DNA from: Lotus japonicus
Lineage: Eukaryota; Streptophyta; Magnoliopsida; Fabales; Fabaceae
Assembly (NCBI RefSeq): GCF_012489685.1
Contig: NC_080044.1
Location: 82,818,732 to 82,882,731 of the forward strand
Reading direction: 5' to 3'
Length of the DNA: 64,000 bases
The notes under the pieces were generated by a model. The model ran no database searches. It was given only the letters and a program-made list of their open reading frames with translations, and was not told where the DNA came from. Numbering within the stretch: the stretch's first letter is position 1; each line of letters begins with the position of its first letter. This document shows positions 1 through 11,720 of the stretch, piece by piece. A program made the position numbers and the translations under genes.

Positions 1-225
1 TTGAATGCTAGCAGGTTTAGATCAGCTTATGTGTTCTTAAAATCAATTATGACACTCACAGAAGCTACTCACGAAAGCTTCTCCCCATAATTGATTCTGT
101 CTTTATAATTAATTGTGGAAAGATTTGTAATCATGCTATGCTTCTTGCCAATACTTCCAATCATATGTATAGTCTTTGGATGGTAATTGATGGATTGCTA
201 AGCTCTACCATCTTCCTTTGTGCAG

Positions 226-318
226 GCAAAAGAGGCAGCAAAACCAGAGCCACCAAAAGAGAAAGACGAACCCAAATTTCAGCCTTTCAGTGGGAAGAAG
301 TATTCTTTAAGGGGTTGA
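226..318 (+). CDS. UFD1-like protein, last exon only (partial)
   Basis: A strong acceptor (pyrimidine run, then TGCAG at 221-225) opens a 93-base exon that ends in TGA at 316-318 and encodes 30 residues. The peptide is rich in Lys, Glu and Pro and ends in FQPFSGKKYSLRG. As I recall the family, plant UFD1 proteins end in a closely similar segment; UFD1 is the Ufd1-Npl4 cofactor of CDC48/p97 that handles ubiquitinated substrates in ERAD. The rest of the gene lies left of the window, so the identification rests on this short tail. Bases 1-225 would be its preceding intron. An unrelated Lys-rich protein is possible. Confidence 0.6.
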   Translation, partial: AKEAAKPEPPKEKDEPKFQPFSGKKYSLRG

Positions 319-1828
319 TTAATTTATGAATGTTTTTTTTAACTTATTACCAAGTCTACTGCGAAACTTGTATTTTTTATTGTAGTATAAGCAAAAGATA
401 GACCAGTAGACGCCACAGAAAATATCAAAATACTTAAGTTATCTTTGAATTACATGCGAATGAAGTTTGTGACAAGGTTTGCAATCTTGTCCACAAGGGA
501 TCAGCTCTTAATCGCCAATTCTTTTTTGCCTACTTAATTTTAAAAATTTATTTAATTTAACACCTTTTAACATACAGATTTCACTTCGTTTGAATTTAAA
601 TATAGTAGTAGGGTGGTGAAAGAAATCTATTTAGATTGTGTAAAATGTACTTGCTTTGAACTTAAATTTTAATGAACACTATCAAACTCGTATTGTGCTT
701 TATTGGTATTGGGCATATGTACCGTTGCACTTGTATTTTTTAGTCCAAGTAAATCTAGAGAAGCTAAGAAATAAATTATTTATGGAAAGGAATATTCAAA
801 ACTACAGTTAATTCAAAAGAATTTGTATTCCAAATCACAAAATACTAAAATCGATTGATATTTGTGGGGCGTCCAAATAGATGTTTAACATTATTATTTT
901 GGATTCAGAGTTCCGTTGATGGAAGAAAAGCCTTTTGACAATTTTCATTAGTTAAAGAAAATGATGCAAGCTTTCTAGCTGTCGAACAGAATCATGCTCC
1001 AGCTTTGGAGGTTCCATTAATTTTCTTCCTTTAAAGTGAGGTTCCATCTTTATTAAAGGGGAAAAAGTTTACCTACGATACTAAGAAAAGTTTACCTACG
1101 ATACATAAATTTACACAATTTCATTTTTATATAACAAATAATGGTAATGTGTTTGCTTCAACATCAAATAGGATAATTCAATTGGTGGCATCAGTTATGT
1201 CATGATTTTACTAAAAAAACTATCATGAAGTCATTTTGGACTTTATAATGTCCCTATAATATATAATAAGACTACTATATTATTCTTAGTTTAGGTAGAG
1301 TATCTATCACCATACAAGCACATTCCAGCCCCTAGTTACATATCAATGTTTAATTAAAAAACTTATCCCTCACCCTGAATTTTCTTATGAAGGAGACAGA
1401 AAAGAAATCTTAAATCAACTGGTATGGTTTAATTAGTATTTTATTTTATTTCTTAACATCCAGATGTAGTTTAAAGCTTGCATTGGTGGTGTTGTCTCAT
1501 TGTGAAAGTCAATGGCATTACTTGGATTTTCTGTAGAAAAAAGACCTCACCATCAAAATCAAACATTATCAGATATCATTTATTACACACTCCAATCCAA
1601 ATAATTGAAGAGATTGAAATCAATGGAATGGAGAAAAACAACAACCACTTGGTTGGTGCTCAATGCTCACATCCATATCTCAATTCCCACTTCATCTCTC
1701 TCTCACTTTCTCTCTGAATACTTTTTTCATTGTTACAGAGAAGAGTTTCACACTTTTCACAGCATCTTCTCATCTGGGCCAGTTGAAAAACAGAGTTTCA
1801 TGCAGAGTTTCAATCTTTTTTGAGAGTG
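319..1828. other. 3' flank of UFD1-like gene and upstream region of ankyrin gene
   Basis: AT-rich sequence without a convincing coding region. The part nearest 319 is presumably the 3' UTR of the UFD1-like gene. The CT-rich stretch at about 1693-1715 and the following 100 bases lead directly into the ankyrin-gene start codon and are probably its 5' UTR. I see no clear transposon ends here. Confidence 0.4.
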
Positions 1829-4800
1829 ATGGAGTCGAAGGCTCTACGTTTCATAACCCACCAATCAATTTTCTCCATAGTTGGATCTGGGGACTTTGAT
1901 GGGTTGAAGAAAGTGGTGGAGCAGCTGAAAAACGACGATGGTGGTGGTGATGGGTCATCATCATCATCATCATCATCGTCGCTTTCTGAAGTGATGTCCC
2001 TTCAGAACGATGCTGGAGAGACCGCACTTTACATCGCTGCAGAGCGTAATCTGAAGGAGGTGTTCAGCTTCTTGCTCAAGTTGTGTGACTATGAGGTTGT
2101 TAAGATTCGGTCCAGGTCTGATATGAACGCGTTTCATGTTGCAGCCAAGCGTGGCCATCTGGGTATTCCTGCTTCTTCCTTTCATTTTTGTTGAGTTGGT
2201 TTGATTGATATTAATGGATCAACTAGCTGGCTTAGTCCGTGTTTGGTTCAATGTTCAGAATTGGTTGGGGATAGAATTGATTTTGCTAAAATTGATTCCA
2301 AATAAAAGGTAGTTAGTGCATGTTTGGAACCCTTCTATCACTGATAGCTTTTGGGTTCTATGATGAATTCTAACGAAAGAGAAGCTGATCCAAACAAACA
2401 ATTTATTAGAAGTGAAATGATTTATGTTTGGTTACTTTTATAAGAAAGTGGTTTTGCTTTGCTAATGTGAAATTCAGTTGTAAAATCCCATACTTGATTA
2501 TATTCACCACGAAAGCTAGGGCGATTTGTAGTTTTTTCTCATAATCAGTTCCAGAGCTAGAATCAATGGTGAAGGAAACGTCCAAACACCCAAAAATTGA
2601 TTCTGACAATGGAGAATCAATTTTAACTCTCACAAATATTGAACCAAACATGTTCTTAGTTGGAAAGAGGCGTACCCTTTTAACTTTGAAATCACATGAG
2701 TTTATTTTTGTTTAATAGTTTAAGTTATCAGTGGAATGTTGATATAGTTAAGGATTTCAATTAGGATATCTTATCATGGCCAATCTTTTTTCCAGATATC
2801 GTGAGGGAGCTTTTGAGTACTTGGCCTGAGGTTTGTAAGCTATGTGATTCCACGAACACAAGCCCTCTATATGCTGCTGCAGGTCAAGACCACTTGGATG
2901 TGGTGAATGCTATTTTGGATGTTGATGTCAGTTCCATGTTTATAGTTAGGAAAAATGGCAAAACTTCATTACACAATGCTGCTAGGTATGATGTCCTTCG
3001 TATAGTGAAAGCACTTATTGCCCGGGATCCTGGAATAGTTTGCATCAAAGATAAAAAGGGTCAAACTGCACTGCACATGGCTGTCAAAGGACAGAGTACA
3101 TTAGTGGTGGAGGAGATTTTACTAGCTGATCCTACTATATTGAATGAACGAGATAAGAAGGGTAATACAGCTCTTCACATGGCGACAAGGAAAGGCCGTT
3201 CACAGGTTAGACTCACATTCTCTTGAACCATAGTTGCAGTAAGTGTTTGGATATTAGTTGAGTGTAATGTGAACGGATTTTCATCCCAATTCGTAACAAA
3301 GGATTTCATTTACTTCTTCATCTCGAAGTGAGTACTAACGCCCATTTGCACCAGTGCCAACAGGTATCCAAACATAATTGTAGATTTTTTGTTTTTAAAT
3401 GTATTTGCTTCAGGTTTCATCAAATCTTGGTTTTCTTGAACATAAGCAAGTTGTTAGATGGGAAAGATCTTAGATGGCATGGGGTACGTGGTAATTTGAG
3501 ATTTAACTCTTTTAAAGTGATGGAGTGCATTTCAGAGGATAAAGTGAATAGATGACTATGGCTTTTTCAATCAATGATTAAAATCATGAAAAATACTTGT
3601 ACATGCATAACAAACTATTAAGTTTGATAAAATCCAAATTATTGATTTTCCGATCAATGTTTATAACTCCGCACTTATCCTCTAAAGTGTGCCTCCCTCT
3701 TTAGAGCAGTCAAATCGGTATATTTAACCTATATGGTTTATAGGGAACTAAGCATGTGACTTTTTATCCCCAAATTGTGCTTATACTTATGTGTTTGGAT
3801 ACCAATTGAGTGCAACGTGAACGGACTTTCATCACAATCCATAAGAAAAGTTCTGTTTACCTCTATTTGTCTCGAAGTGAGTGCTAATATCCGTTTGCGC
3901 TAAACATATCCCATATGCTGGGGTTTATTTAAACATAAATTGAACAAAATGAATGCGCTTGCTGCCTTTCTTGACTTTTGTTGCAATGGATTTTTCTGCC
4001 TCATTTTTATTTTAGCTTCCTTTACTAACACATGGAATTTTTTTTCCAGATAGTGAACCTTTTGCTAATCTATACAGCTACGGACATTAATGCCATCAAT
4101 AAGCAACAAGAAACAGCCTTGGATTTGGCAGATAAACTTCCATATGGAGATTCAGCTTTAGAAATCAAGGAAGCCCTTTCAGAATATGGTGCTAAGTATG
4201 CCAGGCATGTTGGCAAAGTAGATGAAGCCATGGAACTTAAAAGAACAGTGAGTGATATAAAGCATGAGGTGCAGTCACAGCTTATACAAAATGAAAAAAC
4301 TCGCAAACGAGTCTCCGGCATCGCTAAAGAACTGAAGAAACTTCACAGAGAAGCAGTTCAAAACACCATTAATTCCGTCACAGTTGTTGCTGTCCTTTTT
4401 GCCTCTATAGCATTCTTGGCTATATTCAATTTGCCTGGTCAATATATAATGACAGGATCAGAGACAGGGAAGGCGAATATAGCGGATCATGTTGGATTCC
4501 AAGTTTTTTGCTTCTTGAATTCAACATCCCTCTTCATTTCTCTTGCAGTTGTTGTGGTTCAGATCACTTTGGTAGCATGGGACACTAGAGCCCAAAAGCA
4601 GATTGTGTCAGTGGTTAACAAGCTCATGTGGGCTGCATGTGCTTGCACTTGTGGTGCTTTTCTTGCAGTAGCTTTTGAAGTTGTTGGAAAGAAAACATGG
4701 ATGGCTATTACCATCACCATTTTGGGAGTGCCAATTCTTTTGGGGACTCTAGCAATCTTGTGCTACTTTGTGTTTCGCCAACATTTTGGGATTTTTCGCA

Positions 4801-4925
4801 GCGATTCGCAGAGGCGGATCAAGAGAGCAAGTGGAAGCAAATCTTTCTCATGGTCTTACTCTGCACATATCTCAGATTTGGATGATGAATATAATTCTGA
4901 CATTGAGAAGATCTATGCTCTATGA
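1829..4925 (+). CDS. Ankyrin-repeat membrane protein with PGG domain (ITN1/At5g02620-like)
   Basis: Three exons, 1829-2162, 2796-3205 and 4050-4925, join in frame to 539 residues, close to the usual family length. The start is the ATG at 1829. Residues about 60-275 carry ankyrin repeats, with motifs such as GETALYIAA, GKTSLHNAAR, GQTALHMAVKG and GNTALHMA. Residues about 352-490 form a PGG domain with four hydrophobic segments (about 357-375, 398-424, 441-460, 465-489) and the signature LPGQY at 376-380. The relatives ITN1 and ANK1 in Arabidopsis are plasma-membrane or endomembrane proteins linked to salt and ROS or defence signalling; the function here is inferred from family. An imperfect TCA microsatellite at 1955-1979 encodes a nine-serine run near residue 43. 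Both introns contain short repeats. Confidence 0.93.
2239..2652. mobile_element. MITE-like inverted-repeat element in ankyrin-gene intron 1
   Basis: The ends form an imperfect inverted repeat: GTGTTTGGTTCAAT on the left and ATTGAACCAAACATG on the right, about 410 bases apart, wholly inside intron 1. CTTAG occurs just outside both ends, and a TTA duplication would fit a PIF/Harbinger-type element. The superfamily is not established. Internal sequence is non-coding and contains a second GCATGTTTGGAAC motif near 2319. Confidence 0.5.
3244..3374. repeat. 130-bp dispersed repeat, copy A (ankyrin intron 2)
   Basis: Begins TGTTTGGATA and ends TATCCAAACA, so it has a 10-base terminal inverted repeat. 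The interior reads roughly GTTGAGTGTAATGTGAACGG, then a block containing TCTCGAAGTGAGTACTAACG. Two further copies occur in this window, at 3792-3910 and 42724-42850, all inside introns. This is a small non-autonomous element by structure; the superfamily is unknown. Confidence 0.6.
3792..3910. repeat. 130-bp dispersed repeat, copy B (ankyrin intron 2)
   Basis: Same order of blocks as copy A: TGTTTGGATA, GAGTGCAACGTGAACGG, TCTCGAAGTGAGTGCTAA and a CGTTTGCG block. The right terminus has decayed. It lies about 550 bases downstream of copy A in the same intron and the same orientation. Confidence 0.55.
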
Positions 4926-5510
4926 GGTATAAACCAAGAATCAAATGTTACCCAAAGAACACTGTTTCAACTTTTTGACTGAGGCTGGTATCCCACTGCT
5001 GAGGTTTCAAGTGACTATTCAGATGTTTGCCCACTGGGATATAGATCATTCATCTTGAGTTTGTAGTTTAAAGTTTCAGTTAGAGTTTGCATTTGCTAAT
5101 GTCTGAGATTATGATTACTAATCAGCACTTGTAGATGTATGTATATGTGAAAAAAATAAAAATAGAAATGAGTTCCACTGCTAAAGTTGACTAAGGAACA
5201 AGCATTCTTAACACAAAATGAAAATGCATTGTCCAGCCCTCTTAATATTTACTCTCATCATTGCACCATTTACGGGTAAACTCACTTAGGTTATGACTGG
5301 TTTAACGTTTATGACCCTGTTTGTGTTGGGAGTTGATGTCCATGAAAGAAAAGGGAGCACCCTCCTTCTTTCACGATTTCCACCTATGAAAGCTCAATCC
5401 CACTTTTCAAAGCAAATATAAGTCATTTATTACATATTTAAACACTAAATCAGTACAATCATCTTCACTCACACATTAAGATTTCAGGTAAAAGGAATGT
5501 TTCTCATGAA
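4926..5510. other. 3' UTR and downstream flank of ankyrin gene
   Basis: Non-coding AT-rich sequence following the TGA-free end of the ankyrin reading frame (stop TGA at 4923-4925). An AATAAA-like run occurs at about 5154-5160 and could be the polyadenylation signal. Nothing else is recognisable before the Helitron terminus at 5511. Confidence 0.4.
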
Positions 5511-5518
5511 TCTATATA

Positions 5519-5831
5519 CTCCCTCCGTTCCTGATCTTTTGTTGTTTTAACTTTTAGTCTAAATTTCAAAACTTTTGTAGTTTCACAAACCCAATGCATT
5601 TTTTCTCAATTTTTTCCATGTATACCCTCATTTAATACTATATCTCTCACCTACCACCTCTTATTTTTACCAATCAAAATCATAACAAGTTTCTTAACCA
5701 ATAACTATCACTCTCTCTCTTCACTCTCTCAACATTAAATAGGGGGTGTTTATGTCAACAAATTTATCAATGATTGCACTCTTAAACAATGTGCATAACC
5801 TTAAACAACAAAAGATCAGGAACGGAGGGAG
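5519..5831. mobile_element. Stowaway-type MITE (Tc1/mariner)
   Basis: A 313-bp element with long near-perfect terminal inverted repeats beginning CTCCCTCCGTTCCTGATCTT and a TA on each side (5517-5518 and 5832-5833). The CTCCCTCCGT terminus and TA target site are diagnostic of Stowaway MITEs. It carries no coding sequence. It is inserted within the TATATA tract of the Helitron 5' end that starts at 5511. Confidence 0.93.
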
Positions 5832-8589
5832 TATATATGAAAATAATGTTTCCTTCTAGAAGCCTATGCCACATGGCACCCCCAAATTCTTCCAATTTCC
5901 CTCCAAGAAAAAAAAAGACATCCCACTTTTTTGTTACAACATATTTCATCTCTCACCTATTTAATTTCATTTATTATTAATAATTCCTTATCCTATATGA
6001 TACATTTGAATGTATATTTTTAAATATTATATTTTTGAAAGTTTGTGACAATTCAAGTAATATTACGAAATCTATTTAAAAAAAATTATTATTTCGAAAT
6101 ATTTTTCTCACTTTTTAAATTTTAAATATAAAAATTACTTGAAATTATTTTAAAAATAAATCTAACATTAGTTTTTTTTATTACAAATTGAAAAATATAA
6201 TACACAACAAAAATTGGAATCCTTTGTTTATTCAACTCCAACAGCAATGTTGATAATAAATATTGAAACTTTTAATTTAAACTATCATTATTTTCTAACC
6301 TATAATTTATGTCTTTAACATGTTTTTAAAAAATATATTTAAATTTTTTAAAAAAATATATTGGAAGGAAGTATTATATTAATTTTACATTTGAAATTTA
6401 ACTTTCTTCATTATAATAATTGTTGAAAATCTAATTAATATTATTGGTTGTTGGTTTACTTAGATGAGAAAATTAATGTTTTCAAATCAAATAAATATTT
6501 TTTTCCAGCATCATGATTTTTCGGTAAATTGGAAAATAAGCATCATGTTTTTATTAAGTTTGATTTATTCTTCCGAAATTTTAATCTATATTAAACATTT
6601 TATCCTTATAATTGTTATTAATGACTCTAATTAATAACTAAAGTCAATGGATATAATTAATTACCTTTTTTAAATTCAAAAATGAAAAAAAAATCAATTT
6701 TTTAAAAAAATTTGCTTTTTTTTTCTTGCTAAAACTTCTACAAATCAAACAAATAATTTATATGTGAGACACACATCATTAATAAACATTTCATTACTAA
6801 ACAAATTTCCAAGGTTTTTTCCATTAGTGGACCTTATTATCCTATTTGATCCAAAAAGCTAGAGCATATTCTGGAATTTTTTCTCCAAGAAATGGAATAT
6901 TCCAAAAATCTATATATATGTGAAAATAAGGTTTATTCTAGAAGATCTATGACACATGGCACCTCCATATTCATCCATTTTCTCTCCAAGAAAAAAAATA
7001 TTCATTCTACTTTTTTGTCACAACATACAATCATGACTCACCCTATTTAATATCATTTAATGTAATTCCAATTTTTATGTAACCTTTATTTAAAAGTTCA
7101 AAAATATTTTAAATCCTTTTTAATTGAATTATCACAACAATTAATGTTTTAATTTTTTAATATTTAATATTTAATTTCGATTTTTTATATAACCTTTACT
7201 TGGAATTATATTTGAAAACATTACAAATATGATAAGAAAAATTAAATTCGAAAATAAAAAATAATAATCACAAATAGGAAAAAATACTTCTTAATTTAAT
7301 TTTCAACGTAATTATTATTTTAATTTTTCATCTGTTTCGAAAGTACAGATTTTCAATATTTAATATTGATTTTAATTTCAATTTTTTATGTAACCTTTAC
7401 TAGGAATTTTATTTGAAAATATATCTAATATAATAAAAAAAAATTGAATTCGAAAATAGAACAAAAATAATAAAAAATCAGAAAATAAAATTAATTTTAT
7501 TTTCAACGTAAATGTTATTTTAATTTTTCAATCTATATCTATATATATATGAAAAGAAGGTTTTCTTCTAGAAGACCTATGCCACATGTCTCCTCTTAAG
7601 TAATTCATTTTCCTTCCAAAACAAAAAAATATATTTCCACTTTTTTTTGTCACATTAATTGCTAAGTTTAATATGGGTAAAATCTTTATTAAGAATAAAA
7701 CATAAGTAATACTTATAAAAACTATCAAAGTAAGGATATAATTCCAAATAATATTATTTTCTGCCCCTCCATATTTTCGAAAACATGATACAATACATGA
7801 ACATCTCTAAACCTATTTCATTTCATCCATTATTAAAAATTCATAATTAGATTTAAACTTTTTGAAAATAATCAATTCTGATTAAAAAAAATTAATTTTT
7901 TATTTTCCCTGAAATTATTTTTTAAGATAAATCAAATATTTTAAAAAAATATTACAAATTTGAAAATACGATTCTTAAAAATAATTGCAATCCCTTTATT
8001 TTAATTAACAATATTCTAAATAGTTATAATAAATATTTGTAATTATTTCAAATAGAAATAAATATTGGATCTTTTAATTTTTATTTTTCTAAAATTCATT
8101 TATTTGTTTTTCTTTAATATTATGGTTAAAATGATTTTAAAATATAAATTAATTTTTTTGAAATTCGAATTTCCTTTACTATAGTAATCGTTTAAAATCT
8201 AATTATTACTAGATTATTTGTAAAATGAGTGTGATGAGCAAATTTTTTTTTGAAAATAAAATAAATATATTTTTTAAAAATTTTTAGCATCATTTTTTTT
8301 TTAATTTTTTGAAAATTTTGCAATTGAATAAATATTCCTATTTTAGATACTACAATTTTGATTTCTTATAATTGAAATTAATGGCTCTAATTAATTCCTA
8401 CAATTAATGAGTATAATTAATTGTCTTTTGAAATTCAATTTTTAAAATCCTTGATGCTCAAGAATTGATAATTTATTGGAACAATGAAATAATTTGTAAG
8501 AAATAACGAAAAATTTTAATTAAATTAGACAAGATTAATTAAAGAATTGAAATTTCAAAAATGAAATATTCCACATTTTCGAAATTAAA

Positions 8590-9633
8590 TTGATATAATT
8601 TAATTAATGAATCCTTAGAACATTTAATACAAATAATTTTGTTGATATGTTTAATTTCTGATTAATTTTTCACTGACCAATAATAAATATTTTATTTTAG
8701 GAAAAAATTAAGCATAAATAAATCAAAATATTTCAGCATCATTTTGTGCATACCTCCTCGAAAACAAGGTAAGGACTTTCATTTTCCTCCATTTCCTATT
8801 CAACTTATACTTCTTCCTCCCATCTTTGGAATTTCTTATGAAAAAAACCCATCATGATTTTCTCTCCGTTCGTCTGCTCCATGGTAAGTATTTTCAACTT
8901 TCTTCCATATTTTTCATACTCCTCTCTTTCCTCCCTTTCATTTTTCTGTTTCTCAATTCTTTATTCAATTTCATGTTAAGCAACTTTCACCTTCAATTTT
9001 TCTTTCATTTGAAACAATTATAGAGAAAAATAATTTATCAATCATGTGCTAGGTAATGCTTTAATTTTATCTTAATGCAAAAATAATTAATTTTGCTATA
9101 CATGTGCATTGGTTAGAGAATTCATTTGCTCTTTTGAGACATTTCTCACATTATTTATTTAATCTATAACATTTTGATATAATTTAATAAATGAATCCTT
9201 AGAACATTTAATACAAGTAATTTTGTTGATATGTTTAATTTCTGATTAATTTTTCATTGACCAATAATGAGTATTTTATTTTAGGAAAAAATTAAACATT
9301 AATAAATCAAAATATTTCAGCATCCTTTTGTCAGTTTGTGCATACCTCCTCGAAAACAAGGCAAGGACTTCCATTTTCCTCCATTTCCTATTCATCTTAT
9401 ACTTCTTCCTCCCATCTTTGAAATTTCTTATGAAAAAAACTCATCCTATTTTTTTCTCCGTTCGTCTACTCCATGGTAAGTATTTTCAACTTTCTTCCAT
9501 ATTTTTCATACTCCTCTATTTCCTCCATTTCATTTTTCTGTTTCCAATTCTTTATTCAATTTCATGATAAGGAACTTTCACCTTCAATTTTTCTTTCATT
9601 TGAAACAACTATAGAGAAAAATAATTTATCAAT
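8590..9633. repeat. Direct duplication, two ~455-bp copies at 584-bp spacing
   Basis: Copies at about 8590-9043 and 9174-9633 align over their whole length with few differences. Both contain TACCTCCTCGAAAACAAGG, a short open stretch encoding FLMKKTH and a CTCCATGGTAAGTATTTTC motif that looks like an ATG followed at once by a splice donor. Reading frames in the copies are short. This looks like a duplicated internal part of the surrounding Helitron, possibly a captured 5' gene fragment; it is not annotated as a gene. Confidence 0.75.
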
Positions 9634-10200
9634 CGTTTCGGTTTTATAATTTAATTACCCAATTTTTTTTTCAAATCCGATCCAATTTTTATCGGATTGG
9701 ATTGGATTTCAGTTTTTCAAAGAAAGTAAAAATCTTGAAATACATAACAAAATAGAAAATAAAATCATAAAACAAGAAGCACTGTAAAAGTTACAGAGAC
9801 AAGATATCATGCTTAACACTAACATCAATACTGTAAGAAATGAATTATGTACGCACTGATATGTTTCACTTTCGCTAAATGAAAAGAAGACATATGTCTC
9901 CTAACTTGAAAAATGTTAAACACATTACTGTAAAGGTTTGGGTATACATGGAATAAAATATTATAAGTATGGTTAAATGGGTAATTATGTATGTCAAAAT
10001 TTAAATAAATAAATACTTTCAGTTTGGTTTGGATCGGTACGATTTAGAACATGGGAACTGAAAACCAATCTGATCCATTAGCGTAAATATTGGTTTTTGC
10101 TATTTTCGGTTTTTCAGTTTTTGGTTTTTTTGGATCGATTTGAGCGGTTTTAATTGGTTTAGTTCGGTTATGAACACCCCTATTTCATGATCATATTATT
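9634..10200. other. Low-complexity insertion rich in GGTTTTCGGTTT motifs
   Basis: The sequence following the second 455-bp copy differs completely from that following the first. It is dominated by GGATTGGATTGG and GGTTTTTCGGTTTTTCAG type words and ends in GTTATGAACACCCC. Such sequence often belongs to non-autonomous DNA transposons in plants, but I could not find matching ends or a target duplication. Confidence 0.35.
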
Positions 10201-10564
10201 TACTTATTCATCCATTTTTTATTTACCATCATATATTGTTTCACCCCTTTTTTAAATCATGAAGGGGAAAGACGAACATCCTTCAATTTATCTGCTTGGA
10301 TTGATAAAATGAATTTTTCCTCCATCGTCCCTAGTAGGCGGTGGTTACCAAAGGTATGATCGAAGAGCCAAGGACAAAAAAGAGGAACGAGTTCAAACTT
10401 AAAAGTAATAGTCACATGAGAGTTTATTCAAAAATAAGAGAAGCCTCTGGATTTAAATAATTTTCGTAAATTATCTATTATTTTGGTTTATTTAATCTGG
10501 CGATTTTCTCCTATGATTTGATTTGAGTTTTATTAGAAGTGGGGTTTCATTTTGTTGTTACATG

Positions 10565-10750
10565 TTTTTTTTTTTTTGTCCTTTGGCCACCAGTCACCAC
10601 GGGGGAAAAGAGCCCCACGTGACTAATCTGGCTCGGGATACGGTAGTAATGTCCCTGACCACAAATGTATTATATTTTCCCTTAGAGGGGATCGAACCCG
10701 GACCAGAAGCCTAGGCGAAATCCCTTAAGGAAATGCACATTCACCAAACA
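10565..10750 (-). mobile_element. tRNA-derived SINE, family B, copy 1 (5'-truncated)
   Basis: Read on the minus strand, the element has a Pol III B-box-like GGTTCGATCCC, a body containing TAGTCACGTG, and a poly-A tail (poly-T at 10565-10577 on the plus strand). The copy at 26285-26411 shares the blocks CCTAGGCGAAATCCCTTAAG and CACGTRACTAATCT and adds an A-box-like head. Copy 1 lacks that head. The name of the SINE family is not known to me. Confidence 0.65.
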
Positions 10751-11100
10751 TTTTGAATCAAAAAATATATATATTATTATTAGTGGTATTGCTATTATAA
10801 ATAGAAACATTGATATGAAAAATAATCAATCAAATATTAATAATTAAACATGTATAAAAAAATTAAAATACTGATTTAATGCATATATAAAAATTTGAGT
10901 GAATTTAAGTCTTATAATTTAAAATATTTAATTTTTTTCATATTTAAATAATTAAAAATTTATAAGTAAAAAGTTGTGGTAGATTAATACATAATTATCA
11001 CTATTAAGAACATATAGTTGAAACAATTGTTAAAATATATTTACTAAAAAGATACAAAACATAATATTACATGAAATTTAAATTGTAAATAACAAAAGTC

Positions 11101-11130
11101 ACCCGTGCCCTGCACGGGTAATCCCGCTAG
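11101..11130 (+). repeat. Helitron 3' terminus (hairpin plus CTAG)
   Basis: A perfect 8-bp-stem hairpin (ACCCGTGC/GCACGGGT, loop CCT) is followed 11 bases later by CTAG and then T, the canonical Helitron end. The last part of this terminus, from GGCACGGG or CACGGG to CTAG, is repeated 34 bases downstream (ending 11164), giving two potential termini. Confidence 0.85.
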
Positions 11131-11720
11131 TTGAAATGAAAATCGGCACGGGTAATCCCGCTAGTTGAAATGAAAATCTTGTTCATACTGTACTTGGTCA
11201 GTATTCAAACACACTTAGTTATCACTGTCAATTTTTAGGAGTCTTTTTCCAGTTTAGTTAAGTCCTTTTTAATTACAACTAGCAAACATTTGATCGTAAA
11301 TTAGCTTAATGACAGAAATTAAAACTAAAGCGTGTGAACGACAACTTTCATATTAAAAGAAATCAGCTTAGCAAGTGTTTAAATCATGAAAAAATAGAAG
11401 TTAAAACATTAGCTTCATACCTTATTGAGTGTCGCCGTGTCGGTATACCTTGGACCAAATTAAAAATGGTCCACCCGTTATGTCGATATCACTCACAATA
11501 TTGATTTGTTTAATAATATATCTTTTGGTTAAAAATAATGATTCACTAGTGGATCTTTTGAACACAGTCCACCTTATAATATTCAACGACTGACCCGCGC
11601 ATGGATATCTTTTTTGTTTATAGGGCGAAAATTTTCAAAATATGTGATATTTTTGTTATGTTTATTAAAAAATTATGAATTTAAAAAAATTAAATTAAAT
11701 TTTGGATAAGAAAACATAAA

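Larger units (their letters stand above)
5511..11164 (+). mobile_element. Plus-strand Helitron nest, non-coding and degenerate
   Basis: Helitrons start with TC, end with a short hairpin followed by CTRR, and insert between A and T without a target duplication. Three similar 5' ends of TCTATATATA type, each followed by TGAAAATAA or TGAAAAGAAGG, a TTCTAGAAG block and a CCACATG block, lie at 5511 (split by a MITE), 6909 and about 7532. A matching 3' end lies at 11101-11130: hairpin ACCCGTGCCCTGCACGGGT, then AATCCCGCTAG followed by T. A second CTAG end lies at 11161-11164. No Rep/helicase coding sequence is visible, so these are non-autonomous. Which 5' end belongs to which 3' end cannot be decided from one copy. 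The interior is very AT-rich and has been invaded by other repeats. Confidence 0.72.

Noticed and set aside
45..110. Palindromic AATTATGACACTC / CATAATTGATTCT block near the left edge
   Set aside because: Resembles the MITE at 48169-48291, but no ends can be defined so close to the window edge.
9328..9567. 79-codon plus-strand frame and its partner at 8826-9023
   Set aside because: Both lie in the 455-bp duplication, end in T-rich hydrophobic low-complexity sequence and have no similarity; the interesting signal there is the shared ATG-GTAAGT motif, not the frames.
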